A stretch of 7,992 bases of DNA from Thermomicrobiaceae bacterium (GCA_007124395.1 SLFF01000012.1:1-7992); one strand, 5' to 3'. Numbered from the stretch's first letter, positions 1-6,427 are shown. Numbers and translations are program-made. The notes: generated from the sequence alone by a model not told the origin.

Positions 1-69
1 CAGCCGCCCAACAGTTCGGACGGTATGGACCGGGTCTGTCTCGCGAGTTGGAACGCTGTACCCAGCCAT
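1..69 (-). CDS. Unidentified protein, N-terminal 23 codons only (partial at window edge)
   Basis: An open frame begins with ATG at 69-67 on the minus strand and runs off the window without a stop. The start is well supported: a strong ribosome binding site, AAGGAG (83-78), sits 8 nt before the ATG. The visible peptide starts MAGYSVPTRETDP and ends TVRTVGRL at the edge. It is polar at first and then mildly basic, with no motif I recognise. It follows the ligA stop by 30 nt in the same direction with no terminator between, so it is probably co-transcribed with ligA. Too little is present to name a family. It does not look like GatC or another protein that I would expect beside ligA. Confidence 0.6.
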   Translation of the reverse strand, partial: MAGYSVPTRETDPVHTVRTVGRL

Positions 70-77
70 GTTGTACT

Positions 78-83
78 CTCCTT
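78..83 (-). promoter_or_regulatory. Shine-Dalgarno site of the partial minus-strand gene
   Basis: AAGGAG on the minus strand lies 8 nt upstream of the ATG at 69. It lies between the ligA stop and that ATG, so it decides the start of the downstream gene. It also shows that a real gene begins here although only 69 bases of it are visible. Confidence 0.65.
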
Positions 84-99
84 GCCCCAGTTTACTCAG

Positions 100-2145
100 T
101 CAGGAATCGGAATCGATGATGCCATCGTCCCGGAGCATCTGTAACAGATCATCTTCTGTCAAAAGCGACACGTCAAGCTCTCGTGCTCGATCTGCCTTGC
201 TTCCCGGATCGGCTCCGGCGGCGACATAGTCAGTCTTCCGCGAAACAGAGCTCGTCACTTGCGCACCAGCGCGCTCCAGGAGCTCCTGTGCTTCGGATCG
301 AGTAAGCGACTCCATTCGTCCTGTCAGGACGACAGTCTTCCCGGATAGCTTACCATCGGCTGCGGCGGATTCGACGGTACCTTCATCCATCCGCAAGCCC
401 ATTTTTTCGAGTCGATCGATCAGATCCCGGTTCTTTGGCTCCTGCACGAAATCGAAGACAGCCTCAGCGACAACCGTTCCGATTCCGGGGATCGCCTCGA
501 AATCTTCCCTCGTCGCATCGAGGAACCGCTGCATTATGCGGAAGTGGTGTGCCAGCGATCGTGCATTGCGCTCACCGATGTGCCGGATTCCAAGTGCGTT
601 GATCAGCTTGGACAGCGGTTGCTCTTTGCTGGCCTCGATCGACTGCTGCAGGTTTTCGATTCGTTTGGGCCCGAATCCTTCGAGTTCGGAGACCTTCTCC
701 CAGTCGAGCTGGTAGATGTCTGAAAAATCCTGGATCAGACCGAGATCGACGAACAGGACCGCGAGCTTCGACCCGAATCCCTCGATATCCATTGATCCAC
801 GGGATACAAAGTGCCGAATCTGCTCACGCAATCGTGCCGGGCAGGAGGCGTTGACGCATGCCCGAGCGACTTCGCCCTCGAGCCGGACCGCCTGCGCTCC
901 GCAGACCGGGCATGAGTCCGGCATTGAGAATTCGCGCTCGGATCCGTCTCGCTTTTCTGTAATCACGGAGACGACCTTGGGAATGACGTCACCAGCGCGT
1001 TCGACCACGACCGTATCGCCGATCATCACGCCCAGCCGGTCGATCTCGTCTTCATTGTGAAGCGTGGCCCGGCGGACTGTTACCCCGCCGATCTCGACCG
1101 CTTCCAGAATCGCGACGGGGTTGAGGCTTCCGGTTCGCCCGACATTTATCTCGATGTTCTCGATCTTCGTGGTCTTCTGTATGGCGGGAAACTTGTAGGC
1201 GGTTGCCCAGCGTGGTTCTCGCGAGACTGCGCCGAGTTCATTCTGCAGGTTGATGTCGTTGAGCTTGATGACAACACCATCGATTTCATAGTTGAGATCG
1301 ATCCGTGCCTGCAGCCATGATTCGCATTGCTCCCAGATCTCATCGGTCGTGGTGCAGACCTTTGCGTTGTCCGTCACTGCGAAGCCGAGATCTCTGAGCA
1401 GAGCGATCTGTTCACTGTGGTATTGCGGAACGTCTCCCTCGGCCAGGCCAACGCCATAGGCGTAGAGCCGGAGTGGGCGCTCGGCGGTGAGTTTTGAATC
1501 GAGTTGGCGAAGTGAACCAGCTGCGGCGTTGCGTGGATTGGCGAAGAGCGTTTCACCGGCATCTGAGCGGTGCTGATTCAGTTGATCGAATTCGCTGCGG
1601 CGCATGTAGATCTCACCTCGTACTTCCAGCACTGGCGGAATTGTAGTGCCTTTCACCGCTGGAGAGATCTGCAATGGAACGTTTCGAATGGTCTTGATGT
1701 TGGACGTGACATCTTCGCCGGTCACGCCGTCGCCACGGGTAGCTCCGCGTTCGAGTCTGCCATCACGGTAGATGATCGAAACCGCGCTGCCGTCGATCTT
1801 CGGTTCGGTGACAAACTCGAGTTGTTCGGAGCCGGCCAGTCGGTAGACCCGGGCGACCCACTCAGTCAGCTCGTCATAGTTGTAGACATTGCTGAGGCTC
1901 AGCATCGGAATCTCGTGGCGGATCGTACCGAACGCCGTCGAGGGCTCCGCTCCGACTCGCTGGGTCGGTGATTCCGGCGTCACCAGATCCGGGTGATCCT
2001 GCTCGATCTGACGTAACTCGTTCATGAGTTCGTCGTACTCGGCGTCACTCACCGTCGGGGTATCAAGCACATAGTATTCGTAGTTGTAGCGATGCAGAAG
2101 TTCCCGAAGTTCATCAACCCGGGCACTCACGTCAACCTCTGCCAT
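100..2145 (-). CDS. ligA: NAD+-dependent DNA ligase LigA
   Basis: This cytoplasmic enzyme seals 3'-OH/5'-phosphate nicks using NAD+ during Okazaki fragment joining and excision repair. The 681 residues match the usual length (about 670) and the full domain order. Domain Ia (about 1-68) has the YYVLDTPTVSDAEYDEL signature that binds the nicotinamide half of NAD+. The adenylation domain (about 70-315) has the nucleophile K116 in EPKIDG, followed by RGATRGDG. An OB fold (about 318-400) is followed by a four-cysteine zinc site (C412, C415, C430, C435). Helix-hairpin-helix repeats (about 445-585) follow, then a C-terminal BRCT domain (about 598-675). The start is ATG at 2145 with GGAG 7 nt upstream. 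It is transcribed divergently from the DnaQ-UvrC gene and probably continues into the small partial gene downstream. Nothing looks damaged, and I expect a functional, essential enzyme. Confidence 0.97.
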   Translation of the reverse strand: MAEVDVSARVDELRELLHRYNYEYYVLDTPTVSDAEYDELMNELRQIEQDHPDLVTPESPTQRVGAEPSTAFGTIRHEIPMLSLSNVYNYDELTEWVARVYRLAGSEQLEFVTEPKIDGSAVSIIYRDGRLERGATRGDGVTGEDVTSNIKTIRNVPLQISPAVKGTTIPPVLEVRGEIYMRRSEFDQLNQHRSDAGETLFANPRNAAAGSLRQLDSKLTAERPLRLYAYGVGLAEGDVPQYHSEQIALLRDLGFAVTDNAKVCTTTDEIWEQCESWLQARIDLNYEIDGVVIKLNDINLQNELGAVSREPRWATAYKFPAIQKTTKIENIEINVGRTGSLNPVAILEAVEIGGVTVRRATLHNEDEIDRLGVMIGDTVVVERAGDVIPKVVSVITEKRDGSEREFSMPDSCPVCGAQAVRLEGEVARACVNASCPARLREQIRHFVSRGSMDIEGFGSKLAVLFVDLGLIQDFSDIYQLDWEKVSELEGFGPKRIENLQQSIEASKEQPLSKLINALGIRHIGERNARSLAHHFRIMQRFLDATREDFEAIPGIGTVVAEAVFDFVQEPKNRDLIDRLEKMGLRMDEGTVESAAADGKLSGKTVVLTGRMESLTRSEAQELLERAGAQVTSSVSRKTDYVAAGADPGSKADRARELDVSLLTEDDLLQMLRDDGIIDSDS

Positions 2146-2152
2146 GCGGGCG

Positions 2153-2156
2153 CTCC
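2153..2156 (-). promoter_or_regulatory. Ribosome binding site of ligA
   Basis: On the minus strand an AAGGGAG stretch contains GGAG (2156-2153), 7 nt before the ligA ATG at 2145. This spacing supports the chosen start. Confidence 0.6.
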
Positions 2157-2217
2157 CTTTCGGTGAGTGAGGTGTGGGGACTGGCTCTGTTCGGTAAACC
2201 GGCGCAAAATCGGCCGG

Positions 2218-2226
2218 ATTATAGCA
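2218..2226 (-). promoter_or_regulatory. Extended -10 promoter element for ligA
   Basis: The minus strand reads TGCTATAAT, a perfect extended -10 (TG-n-TATAAT) with the TATAAT hexamer at 2223-2218. No good -35 hexamer sits 16-18 nt upstream, which is common for extended -10 promoters. Transcription would start near 2211, giving a leader of about 65 nt before the ligA ATG. A short dyad, CCGGC at 2199-2203 and GCCGG at 2213-2217, brackets the predicted start point. Confidence 0.55.
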
Positions 2227-2255
2227 TAGCTTGTTCGTACATCTGTTCTAGCATA
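2222..2255. repeat. Nested direct repeats in the divergent promoter region
   Basis: Two copies of TAGCATA (2222-2228 and 2249-2255) flank two copies of TGTTC (2232-2236 and 2244-2248), the latter with a 12-bp period. The repeats cover the minus-strand -10 and the plus-strand -35 and -10. They look like possible paired protein-binding sites, though direct repeats this short can arise by chance. No known operator matches exactly. The alphaproteobacterial SOS box has GTTC-N7-GTTC, whereas here the spacing is 8. Confidence 0.35.
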
Positions 2256-2259
2256 TACT
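2231..2259 (+). promoter_or_regulatory. Sigma70-type promoter for the DnaQ-UvrC gene
   Basis: TTGTTC (2231-2236) and TATACT (2254-2259) are separated by exactly 17 nt on the plus strand, the optimal spacing for a housekeeping sigma factor. Transcription would start near 2266, about 27 nt before the GTG at 2293. The -35 lies only a few bases from the ligA -10 on the other strand, so the two promoters are back to back and any bound regulator could affect both. Confidence 0.5.
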
Positions 2260-2282
2260 CGCCTGAATTGACAGTAAGTCAT

Positions 2283-2287
2283 GGAGG
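2283..2287 (+). promoter_or_regulatory. Shine-Dalgarno site that favours the GTG start at 2293
   Basis: GGAGG at 2283-2287 lies 5 nt upstream of an in-frame GTG at 2293. It overlaps the earlier candidate ATG at 2281, which itself has no purine-rich site upstream. This argues that translation starts at 2293 and that the ATG belongs to the leader. Confidence 0.55.
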
Positions 2288-2292
2288 GTTTC

Positions 2293-4227
2293 GTGTCCAG
2301 CGCGCCGGAGACTTCTACCAGATACGACAAACTACTCGACCGGGCGTGTGAATTCATTAGCGCCAACGGCAACGCTGTCCATGAGGATCTGCTCATCCGG
2401 CATGTATTCGGTTCCAGTGGTCGCCCAGACCTGTGGAGATCGCTGCTCCGCCAGATCCTGGGAGAAGCGCCCGAGCTGGGCTTACGTGGTGACGGATACT
2501 GGACCGTCAGCCGATCGCGCGCTGAATCGGACGACACTCCAGGCCTGATCGACGGCTCCTTCACCGTCATCGACGTCGAAACCACCGGGCTGAAGCCGCT
2601 GAACCATCGGGTAATCGAGTTCGGTGCTGTTCGCTTCGAAGGTGGCAAACAGACCGGCACGCTGAGCCTGCTGATTCAGCCGGAGCGGAAGGTGCCGCAG
2701 TACGTCCGAAAGCTGACCGGTATCGACGACCAACTCCTTTCCGACGCGCCTCTCTTCGGAGATGTGGTTCAGGAGATCCTTGAATTCATCGAAGACACGA
2801 TGCTGATCGGCTACAACGTTGGCTTCGATGTCTCGTTTCTGAACGCCGAGCTCGACCGAATCGGGCACCAGACATTGCTGAATCAGACGATCGACCTCCT
2901 GCCCGTCGCGGGAGCTTTGATGCCGGCGACGCGCTCTCGAGGTTTGACCACGCTGGCAAAGGAGCTGAACGTTGCTTCTACCGGAGCTCATCGAGCCCTG
3001 GACGATGCGCTAACCACCGCTGGAGTGCTGAAGGGCCTGATTCCGTGGATTCGAGCGGCCGGCATCACCTCGCTGCATCAACTGGATGGGTTTCGCTCAG
3101 CCAGGCGTGAAGAGCGCGATAGCAGTGGCCCATTCGCCAGAGGCCGCTCTTTGCTCGACCCGGAGCACGCGTCATCAGCCCCGTCGACTCCCGGCGTGTA
3201 CATCATGCGTGGCCAGAAAAATCGTGTCCTGTACATTGGCAAGGCGAAGGATCTGCGGGCACGGATCCGCTCCTATTACTCTCAACCACTGGGCTACACC
3301 CGGAAGATGGACGGGTTGCTGCAATCGATAAAGGCGATCGAGACGGTCGAGACTGGCTCCGAGCTGGCTGCCTTGCTGCTGGAGCAACAGCTGATCGCAC
3401 GCTATCGCCCACAGTTCAATCGGCAAATGCGCACCTCGGACAACTATCCCTATATCCGGATCGATATGAGCAATCCGTGGCCCCGTGTAAACATGGTCAA
3501 GGAAGCGAAAGACGATTCCGCCCGCTACTACGGGCCGTATCGAAGCTCTCGAGCGGCACGGGCGACCGTTGATGCGCTGAATGACATCTTTCCGCTCCGC
3601 AGTTGCTCCCGGAGTTTCAAGAATTCCCGCAGTTACGGCTCACCGTGTACGGAGCTCGATTTCGGGCGTTGTCTCGGTCCCTGTGTTGGTCAGGCCGATC
3701 GGGATGAATACTTCAGCTACCTGCGAGAGATCATCGCCTTCCTCGAGGGCGATGTTGAGCCAGTCATGGAGCGGTTGCACGCTCAACTGGAGCGAACTGC
3801 GGAGCGACTCGACTTCGAAAAGGCGACCCGCGTTCGGAACCGGATCGACCGGGTGACCGAACTCTCTCAATCTCAGGAAGTGCTGAGCCTGGCCGTGAAT
3901 CAGGGGGATCTGGTGGTCGTTCTGCCGGCGGTCGATCCGGAGTGCCGGGAGATCATGCTGACCCGTTTCGGGCGCACCTGGTCCCGGCGAATCTTTGATC
4001 AGGGTGAACCGTCAGAGGAGATCGCCGCAGACCTCGAGCGATCGTGGGAACGAGCCCGGGAGCTTGCGTCGATGACGATCCTGCAGCGTGAGCTCGATTC
4101 AGTGCAGATCCTCACCCGCTGGGTTCGAAAGAACTGGGATCATCCATCGATCATGCCGGTTCCGGATGAACCGGTGGACTGGTCCGATGTGGTGGAACAT
4201 GCCAGAACGGTGCCGCTCATCGAGTAA
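2293..4227 (+). CDS. DnaQ-type 3'-5' exonuclease fused to a UvrC N-terminal-half (Cho-like) nuclease
   Basis: From the GTG at 2293 the protein has 644 residues (648 if the ATG at 2281 is used). Residues about 10-75 may form a small winged helix. A DEDDh exonuclease domain (about 90-250) shows D94 and E96 in DVETTGL, D179 in GYNVGFD, and H233 and D238 in HRALDD. A GIY-YIG nuclease domain (about 298-390) shows G301-V-Y303, Y314-I-G316, R324 and E364. A cysteine set C438, C452, C460 and C464 has spacing close to the 4Fe-4S site of UvrC. A UvrB-binding UVR motif follows (about 484-518, LDFEKATRVRNRI). The C-terminal endonuclease (RNase H-like) and HhH domains of full UvrC are missing; the last 120 residues are unassigned. 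E. coli Cho has the same truncated UvrC half, and M. tuberculosis Rv2191 is a similar DnaQ-UvrC fusion. I infer a lesion-side incision coupled to end resection. All visible catalytic residues are intact. Confidence 0.9.
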   Translation: MSSAPETSTRYDKLLDRACEFISANGNAVHEDLLIRHVFGSSGRPDLWRSLLRQILGEAPELGLRGDGYWTVSRSRAESDDTPGLIDGSFTVIDVETTGLKPLNHRVIEFGAVRFEGGKQTGTLSLLIQPERKVPQYVRKLTGIDDQLLSDAPLFGDVVQEILEFIEDTMLIGYNVGFDVSFLNAELDRIGHQTLLNQTIDLLPVAGALMPATRSRGLTTLAKELNVASTGAHRALDDALTTAGVLKGLIPWIRAAGITSLHQLDGFRSARREERDSSGPFARGRSLLDPEHASSAPSTPGVYIMRGQKNRVLYIGKAKDLRARIRSYYSQPLGYTRKMDGLLQSIKAIETVETGSELAALLLEQQLIARYRPQFNRQMRTSDNYPYIRIDMSNPWPRVNMVKEAKDDSARYYGPYRSSRAARATVDALNDIFPLRSCSRSFKNSRSYGSPCTELDFGRCLGPCVGQADRDEYFSYLREIIAFLEGDVEPVMERLHAQLERTAERLDFEKATRVRNRIDRVTELSQSQEVLSLAVNQGDLVVVLPAVDPECREIMLTRFGRTWSRRIFDQGEPSEEIAADLERSWERARELASMTILQRELDSVQILTRWVRKNWDHPSIMPVPDEPVDWSDVVEHARTVPLIE

Positions 4228-4316
4228 AATCCAGCCCGTTGGAAGAAGTGTCCGCCTCCGGAGCTGGTAGTGTAGGCATTGCCCTGCTTTGTGTGGCCAT
4301 GTGTGTTGCAGAACAC

Positions 4317-4321
4317 GAGGG
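4317..4321 (+). promoter_or_regulatory. Ribosome binding site supporting the ATG 4332 start
   Basis: GAGGG lies 10 nt before ATG 4332, which is slightly long but workable. The in-frame alternatives at TTG 4239 and ATG 4299 have no comparable purine-rich site. A short 5-bp inverted repeat (GTGTT 4303-4307, AACAC 4312-4316) abuts this site. Confidence 0.45.
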
Positions 4322-4331
4322 TTGGACAGCT

Positions 4332-5729
4332 ATGGTGAGGTTTGGACACGACGGGTGGCTCGGCGAGCTCGCCTACGATCTGACATATGAGTCGATTGTC
4401 AACGTAGCGGTCGCTGCCGGGATCACCATGACTCGCGATAGCCGCAATCATGGACCACTGATCATCGCCCACGATCGACGATTTCTCGGCGATGAGTTCT
4501 CCCGGGCGATTAGCCGGGAGCTGGCGTCGCTCGGCGTCGAGATTATTCGACTCACCGAGCCGTTTCCAGCTCCGGTGTTCTCCTCAGCAATCACGCAAAC
4601 CGACGCCGTTGGTGGAATCATGGTCAGTGGCGGACAGGCCCCGATCACCAGGAACGGCCTGCTGCTGCGAGGCCCTGATGGCGGGGCGCTACCCCGATGG
4701 ATGCTCGATCAGATCTCTGACGTCTCGCAATCAGGATTGCCGGTCTCCCGAGTTGGTCCGACGGCACGGGTGCGAACCTGGGACCCACTCGAGCGCTACC
4801 TCGATGTTCTGGAATCCCGATTCCCGCTGTCGGCAATTCGGAACGCTGGGATTACCGTGGCGGTCGATTGTCTGTGGGGGACCGGGAGCGGGATTCTGCC
4901 TTTGGTCGTCGATGGTGATGGAAGTCGGACGATCGAGTTCAGAACCGCCCACAATCCATTGTTTCCGGAGCTGTCGTCGCTGACTCCGGATGTTTCGAAT
5001 CTTGAACGGTTGCAGAAAATCGTGAGAACGGGCGATGCCGCGATAGGGATCGGGTTGTCAGCCGACGGATGCAATGCAGCGATCCTCGATGAACGAGGCA
5101 TCGTGCTGCAGCCCGGCATGGTGTCGGCTCTCACGGCCTGGCACCGATTCCACCATCGCAAGCAGGCCGGGACCATTGCTCGTTCCATCGGCGCCTCCAC
5201 CAGCATTGATGCAATCACCCGGCGGACCGGTGTGATGCTGCACGAGTTGCCGTATGGCTACACCGCGGTGTGTGAGACGCTACGCGAGACATCACCGGAG
5301 CTAGCCTGGGATGAATCGGGCGGTCTGATCATCCCGAACATTGGTATGGAACGCGACGGTATCGCCCAGAGCCTCTGTATCCTGTCGCTGATGATCGATA
5401 CAGAGGCAGAGCTCTCCGATCTTGTGGCTGAAGTTCACCACGTGACAGGCCCGCGGGTGCTTCTCCGGTCCCGAATCGATCTGGCGGTCGACCAGAGTGA
5501 CCTTGCCCGTGTCAGAATTGAGCGGGAGTCATGGCCGGATCAGGTTGCCGGGCTTCCGGTTCTGGAACAGTACCTGACTGATGGGGTATCGCTGGAACTC
5601 GGAGAGCGAGCCTGGTTGTTGATACGCTACGATGAGATCGAAGGGGCGCTGTACATCATCGCCGAAGCAGAATCGGACGAACGGGCGAGTGCGATCCTGG
5701 AAGCCGGCCGCTTCATGATGTTGCTCTAG
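4332..5729 (+). CDS. Phosphohexomutase (phosphoglucomutase/phosphomannomutase) family protein, probable pseudoenzyme
   Basis: The best start is ATG 4332, with GAGGG (4317-4321) 10 nt upstream, giving 465 residues, normal for the family. The frame stays open upstream to a TTG at 4239, but that part shows no homology. The fold is clear: FGHDGW at 4-9 replaces FGTDGWR, an AHDRRFLGDEF segment replaces the usual GYDTRFLSEEF, NPLFPEL matches DPLF, and DESGG (327-331) keeps the sugar-binding ESG. The active site is gone. The TASHNP serine loop reads SGGQAP (99-104), with Gly101 in place of the phosphoserine. The metal loop DGDADR reads SADGCN (243-248), leaving one Asp. The phosphate loop RPSGTEP reads RYDEIEG (432-438). 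Mutase activity is therefore very unlikely. It may bind a sugar phosphate or a protein partner. It lies between two DNA repair genes; its real role is unknown. Confidence 0.85.
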   Translation: MVRFGHDGWLGELAYDLTYESIVNVAVAAGITMTRDSRNHGPLIIAHDRRFLGDEFSRAISRELASLGVEIIRLTEPFPAPVFSSAITQTDAVGGIMVSGGQAPITRNGLLLRGPDGGALPRWMLDQISDVSQSGLPVSRVGPTARVRTWDPLERYLDVLESRFPLSAIRNAGITVAVDCLWGTGSGILPLVVDGDGSRTIEFRTAHNPLFPELSSLTPDVSNLERLQKIVRTGDAAIGIGLSADGCNAAILDERGIVLQPGMVSALTAWHRFHHRKQAGTIARSIGASTSIDAITRRTGVMLHELPYGYTAVCETLRETSPELAWDESGGLIIPNIGMERDGIAQSLCILSLMIDTEAELSDLVAEVHHVTGPRVLLRSRIDLAVDQSDLARVRIERESWPDQVAGLPVLEQYLTDGVSLELGERAWLLIRYDEIEGALYIIAEAESDERASAILEAGRFMMLL

Positions 5730-5782
5730 GGGGAACGAAGCGAGTTGAGAATCAGAATCGATCTGGAAGGGGCGTTGTTCGG

Positions 5783-6391
5783 GTGGATGAGTTGACGATG
5801 GCACAGGTAGAGGAACAGATCCGCGGTTGCACAATGTGTGACCTCAGTCGAACACGCACGAACGCCGTTCCGGGTGAGGGGAATCGATCTGCGAACGTCA
5901 TGTTTATCGGGGAAGCGCCGGGATTCCACGAAGATCGTAATGGTGAGCCGTTCGTTGGCGCCGCCGGTCAGTTTCTCAACGAGCTGCTCGAATCGATCGA
6001 TCTCGATCGATCAACCGTCTACATAACCAACGTCGTCAAGTGCCGTCCACCGGGGAATCGTGATCCGCTACCAGACGAACTCGCTGCCTGCGCGCACTAC
6101 ATCGATCGACAGATCGAGCTCATCGACCCCAAAGTCGTGGTGACGCTGGGCCGTTTCTCGATGTCCCGCTGGTTTCCGAAAGAGCGAATTTCGCGGATAC
6201 ATGGCACTCCAAAGCGATTCGGCAACATCACGGTCGTCCCGATGTACCACCCGGCGGCCGCACTGCACCAGGGCTCGTTGCGGGCAACCATCGAAGCCGA
6301 TATGAAGAAGCTTCCCCAGATCCTGGCGCAGATGGAAGCCGAGGAGAACGAGCAGGAAGACCCCGACGCTGAGCAGATGAAGCTGTTCTGA
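5783..6391 (+). CDS. Family 4 (Fe-S) uracil-DNA glycosylase
   Basis: This enzyme cleaves the N-glycosidic bond of uracil in DNA and so starts base excision repair after cytosine deamination or dUTP incorporation. Counting from GTG 5783 there are 202 residues. The four cluster cysteines of family 4 are present: C16 and C19 (GCTMC), C87 (VKCRPPGNR) and C103 (AACAHY). Motif A is GEAPGFHEDRNGEPFVG, and the HP-containing active-site motif is MYHPAAAL. The tail is acidic (EAEENEQEDPDAEQ) and ends in QMKLF, which fits the bacterial sliding-clamp-binding pentapeptide. The start is not certain. GTG 5783 has AAGGGG (5767-5772) 10 nt upstream, while ATG 5798 would give 197 residues. It follows the phosphohexomutase-like gene by 53 nt with no terminator, so co-transcription is likely. 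Confidence 0.95.
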   Translation: MDELTMAQVEEQIRGCTMCDLSRTRTNAVPGEGNRSANVMFIGEAPGFHEDRNGEPFVGAAGQFLNELLESIDLDRSTVYITNVVKCRPPGNRDPLPDELAACAHYIDRQIELIDPKVVVTLGRFSMSRWFPKERISRIHGTPKRFGNITVVPMYHPAAALHQGSLRATIEADMKKLPQILAQMEAEENEQEDPDAEQMKLF

Positions 6392-6418
6392 AGTTATTCG
6401 CATTGACCCCGAGTCATC

Positions 6419-6427
6419 TGTTATCAT
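6419..6427 (+). promoter_or_regulatory. Possible extended -10 promoter for ftsK
   Basis: TGTTATCAT at 6419-6427 fits an extended -10 (TG-n-TATCAT). A TTGACC hexamer (6403-6408) lies upstream but only 13 nt away, too close for a normal -35, so recognition would rest on the TG motif. Transcription would start near 6434, about 27 nt before the ftsK ATG. Confidence 0.4.

Noticed and set aside
716..1971. Plus-strand open frames (114, 87 and 133 codons) inside ligA
   Set aside because: All are antisense to the intact LigA domains and lack ribosome binding sites or homology.
2233..2248. SOS (LexA) box in the divergent region
   Set aside because: The GTTC repeats are spaced by 8 rather than the 7 of the alphaproteobacterial box and are direct rather than the inverted GAAC-N4-GTTC of Gram-positive LexA, so no known box matches.
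2127..2991. Minus-strand open frames of 177 and 169 codons over the start of the DnaQ-UvrC gene
   Set aside because: They overlap the clear DEDDh exonuclease coding frame and the divergent promoter, and their composition is that of antisense shadows.
4303..4316. Short hairpin GTGTT-GCAG-AACAC ahead of the phosphohexomutase-like gene
   Set aside because: Only 5 bp of stem with no T-run, so it is not a terminator; it is too short to claim as a regulator and is mentioned only because it abuts the ribosome binding site.
4239..4331. N-terminal extension of the phosphohexomutase-like protein from TTG 4239
   Set aside because: The extra 31 residues have no family similarity and no ribosome binding site precedes the TTG, while ATG 4332 has GAGGG upstream and begins just before the conserved FGHDGW.
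6403..6408. TTGACC as a -35 box for ftsK
   Set aside because: The gap to TATCAT is 13 nt, too short for sigma70, and no -10-like hexamer sits at 16-18 nt.
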